The position numbers and the translations under genes were made by a program. DNA of 64,000 nt from Sphingomonas sp. LT1P40. Lineage in GTDB: Bacteria; Pseudomonadota; Alphaproteobacteria; Sphingomonadales; Sphingomonadaceae. Numbering within the stretch: position 1 is the first letter of the stretch; each line of letters starts with the position of its first letter. The notes beneath the pieces are model-generated. The model did no database searches. It was given only the letters and a program-made list of their open reading frames with translations, and was not told where the DNA came from. The DNA is taken from assembly GCF_036663835.1 (NCBI RefSeq), contig NZ_JAXOJT010000002.1, positions 124,001-188,000 of the forward strand, in the 5' to 3' direction. Of this stretch, positions 62,278 through 64,000 are shown piece by piece.

Positions 62278-62940
62278 CTAAGCCGCGATCGGAAACCGCA
62301 GCAACCGGTCCTCCAGCGCAACCAGCGCTTCGGCCCCGCGACCCACCGCCCGCACGATCTCCGGATGATGCGCATCCAGCCCGCCGGTCAGCGCGCCGAA
62401 AGCGGGCAGGATCAGCTTGGTCGGCGTCGCCACGAAACAGCGCCGCGCCACCTGTCGCCCGCGCAGCCGCACGCGCAGCTTGGGATGGAAATGCCCTGAC
62501 AGCTCAGGTCGCAACTCGCGCGGCTCCGCCTCATGCCGCATCAACAGGCCATCGACCTCCGCCTCCTCGACGATCTCGCCACCGCAGTGATCCGTCAGCG
62601 CGGCGTCGTGATTGCCGGTAATCCACACCCAGCGCAGCGACCCGGTCAACCCGGTCAACGTCGCCCGCGCATCCGCCGACAGCCGCTCGCACCCCGCCGA
62701 ATCGTGGAAACTGTCGCCCAGACACCACAGCTCGCGCGCCCGTGTCCGCTCGATCAGCGCGCCCAAAGCCGCCAGCGTCGCTTGCGTGTCGTAAGGCGGC
62801 AGCATCTGCCCCTTCAGCGCGAACCAGCTGGCTTTCTCGAAATGCAGATCGGCGACGATCAGCGCCTGTCGCGCGGGCCAGTAAAGCGCGCCTTCGGGCA
62901 GCGCGCACAATTCATGACCGGCGAACGAAAAGGGAACCAT
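62278..62940 (-). CDS. pdeM: Ligase-associated DNA damage response endonuclease PdeM
   Basis: 220-residue calcineurin-like phosphoesterase with VADLHFEK, LGDSFHD, GNHD and SGHFHPKLRV (metal-binding motifs of the PdeM family). PdeM genes usually cluster with an ATP-dependent ligase, an exonuclease and an Lhr-type helicase. In this window the ligase of that set is at 40748, 20 kb away. Confidence 0.9.
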   Translation of the reverse strand: MVPFSFAGHELCALPEGALYWPARQALIVADLHFEKASWFALKGQMLPPYDTQATLAALGALIERTRARELWCLGDSFHDSAGCERLSADARATLTGLTGSLRWVWITGNHDAALTDHCGGEIVEEAEVDGLLMRHEAEPRELRPELSGHFHPKLRVRLRGRQVARRCFVATPTKLILPAFGALTGGLDAHHPEIVRAVGRGAEALVALEDRLLRFPIAA

Positions 62941-62970
62941 GCCCCGCTATCGTCGCACCGCCCGCGCGCG

Positions 62971-63912
62971 TCAACCACGCGGCAACAGGAACCGCACCTT
63001 GCGATCGGGGAAATCGATCTCGACCCGGCGGAACGCGCGCAGCGCATCCATGCCCAGCATCAGCGCGGGCCGTTCGATCAGCCCAAACCGCTCGAACGGC
63101 GGGATATCGGCGAACGCGACCGGCAGTCCGCGCATCGAAATCCCGCCCAGCTGCACCCGGCTGGCGACATGATAATTCACCGTCAGCTGCTCACCGGTAA
63201 CGCTGGTCAGCGTGATCGGTCCCTTCATCGGGATGCGCCTTAGCCGCCGCTGCAACGCCAGATTGCCCATGCTGATCTGCGATCCGGTGTCGAGGATAAC
63301 GGTGATCCGCGCCCCCTCGAACGTCGCCTCGGTCACGATCAGCTGGCCGAACAGGCTTTTGGCGGTAATCACCACCTCGTCGCGGTCGCGCGGTGCCATC
63401 ATGCGCACGCCCGACCGGCGCGACGGGCGCAGCGCCATCTCGCCCCGATCGAAATCGATCGCCACCATATGCGTGCGGAGCTGCTCGATCCCCAACAGGC
63501 CGTGCGCGCCCATATGCGCCGCCTCCAGCGCGGGCGCGTTGAACGCGCGCTGGTCGCGTACTGGCCCGACGGTCAGCGACGGAATCCGTACCGTCGGCAC
63601 CTTTGAACTCCCCGTCATCGTGGTCAGCGTGATCTGCGGACCTGCCGATAGCCCCAGTGTCGCAGCAAGCTGACGCGAGATCACCGACCGCTCCGCCCCG
63701 GTATCGATGACGAAGGGGTGCGGCGCGCTGCCGTTGATCGACACCGGCACGGTCATGCGGTTGGCCAGCGCGCCTAATGCCAGCGTGCCACTGGCATCCT
63801 CACCGATGGCGGGGGCGGGCGCGGTTTCCTGTGTCGCAGCGGGGGCGGCGATAAATGCGATCAGCAACAGGGACAGGCGCGACTGCATGCCACGGATGAT
63901 ACGCCTCATCAT
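62971..63912 (-). CDS. Retropepsin-like aspartyl protease, two-domain, exported
   Basis: 313 residues from ATG 63912 (ATGs at 63909 and 63888 are also possible; none has a good ribosome site). Signal peptide, then two pepsin-like lobes each with a catalytic-type Asp motif: FVIDTGAERS and VILDTGSQIS. Both lobes in one chain recall fused retropepsin-fold proteases of proteobacteria. Probably acts in the periplasm. Confidence 0.82.
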   Translation of the reverse strand: MMRRIIRGMQSRLSLLLIAFIAAPAATQETAPAPAIGEDASGTLALGALANRMTVPVSINGSAPHPFVIDTGAERSVISRQLAATLGLSAGPQITLTTMTGSSKVPTVRIPSLTVGPVRDQRAFNAPALEAAHMGAHGLLGIEQLRTHMVAIDFDRGEMALRPSRRSGVRMMAPRDRDEVVITAKSLFGQLIVTEATFEGARITVILDTGSQISMGNLALQRRLRRIPMKGPITLTSVTGEQLTVNYHVASRVQLGGISMRGLPVAFADIPPFERFGLIERPALMLGMDALRAFRRVEIDFPDRKVRFLLPRG

Positions 63913-63951
63913 GCTGCGCAGCAAATGCCGTTGGTCGAATGATATACGCGC

Positions 63952-64000
63952 TCAATCCAGCCGCATCGCCTCCGCCGCCAGCGCCTCGGCCTCGATCAAA
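63952..64000 (-). CDS. C-terminal end of a truncated gene
   Basis: An open frame enters from the right edge on the minus strand and ends with a TGA at 63952-63954; the last 15 visible residues are LIEAEALAAEAMRLD. Codon third positions are GC-rich as in neighbouring genes, so it is probably coding, but too little is visible to assign a family. Confidence 0.45.
   Translation of the reverse strand, partial: LIEAEALAAEAMRLD

Overview
The window is GC-rich, densely packed bacterial chromosome. It looks like a sphingomonad alphaproteobacterium (Sphingomonas or a close relative). The evidence is three TonB-dependent receptors, alphaproteobacterial gene orders (yacG / short RNase E-G / maf / infA; SUV3-like helicase / S4 protein / fdxA / carD; nfuA / reductase / tsaB / rimI / mucR / fur), and a B12 riboswitch ahead of btuB. 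This assignment comes from gene content, not from a database search. No rRNA, prophage, transposase or CRISPR array was found. One tRNA (Phe-GAA) is present.

Layout. (1) 1-9075: a catabolic locus. A minus-strand operon (TonB receptor, periplasmic metallo-beta-lactamase-fold hydrolase, FAD monooxygenase, MFS transporter, cupin, D-erythronate-dehydrogenase-like oxidoreductase) is divergent from a LysR regulator and convergent with a truncated fumarylacetoacetate-hydrolase-family gene. It probably imports and degrades an aromatic or acid substrate that cannot be named. (2) 9515-22111: a minus-strand, largely translationally coupled run of 12 genes that I read as an organosulfur uptake and desulfurization operon. 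It contains a TonB receptor, an Ssu-type ABC transporter (SBP, two permeases, ATPase), an MFS protein, two luciferase-like flavin monooxygenases, a nitroreductase, a class II aldolase-like protein, and two paralogues that look like ABC binding proteins. Those two lack signal peptides and keep the Cys/His/Arg catalytic triad of the sulfinate desulfinase DszB. An alginate-export-type porin lies just upstream. This is the most interesting part of the window.

(3) 24114-31895: housekeeping genes: tRNA-Phe, yacG, RNase, maf, infA, nfuA, a RutE-like reductase, tsaB, rimI, mucR, fur, plsC. (4) 31868-36777: cobalamin uptake: BtuC/BtuD-type ABC genes, a divergent binding protein, BtuB, and a cobalamin riboswitch. 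(5) 36874-46178: two divergent L,D-transpeptidases, NAD synthetase, an ATP-dependent DNA ligase, tandem metallophosphoesterases, a phospholipase D-family enzyme and rpoZ. (6) 46311-55471: an NfrB-like glycosyltransferase with a probable outer-membrane partner, a TPR membrane protein, TauE/SafE plus TIGR02186, a HerA-like ATPase, a LamG-fold lipoprotein and an M23 endopeptidase. (7) 55696-64000: SUV3-like helicase, S4 protein, ferredoxin, Sel1 protein, CarD, two DUF2807 proteins, PdeM, a retropepsin-like protein and the end of a truncated gene.

Two copies of a long, perfect palindrome (30453-30544 and 62169-62254) share an identical core but have different, internally compensated outer arms. 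They look like a dispersed REP-like element.
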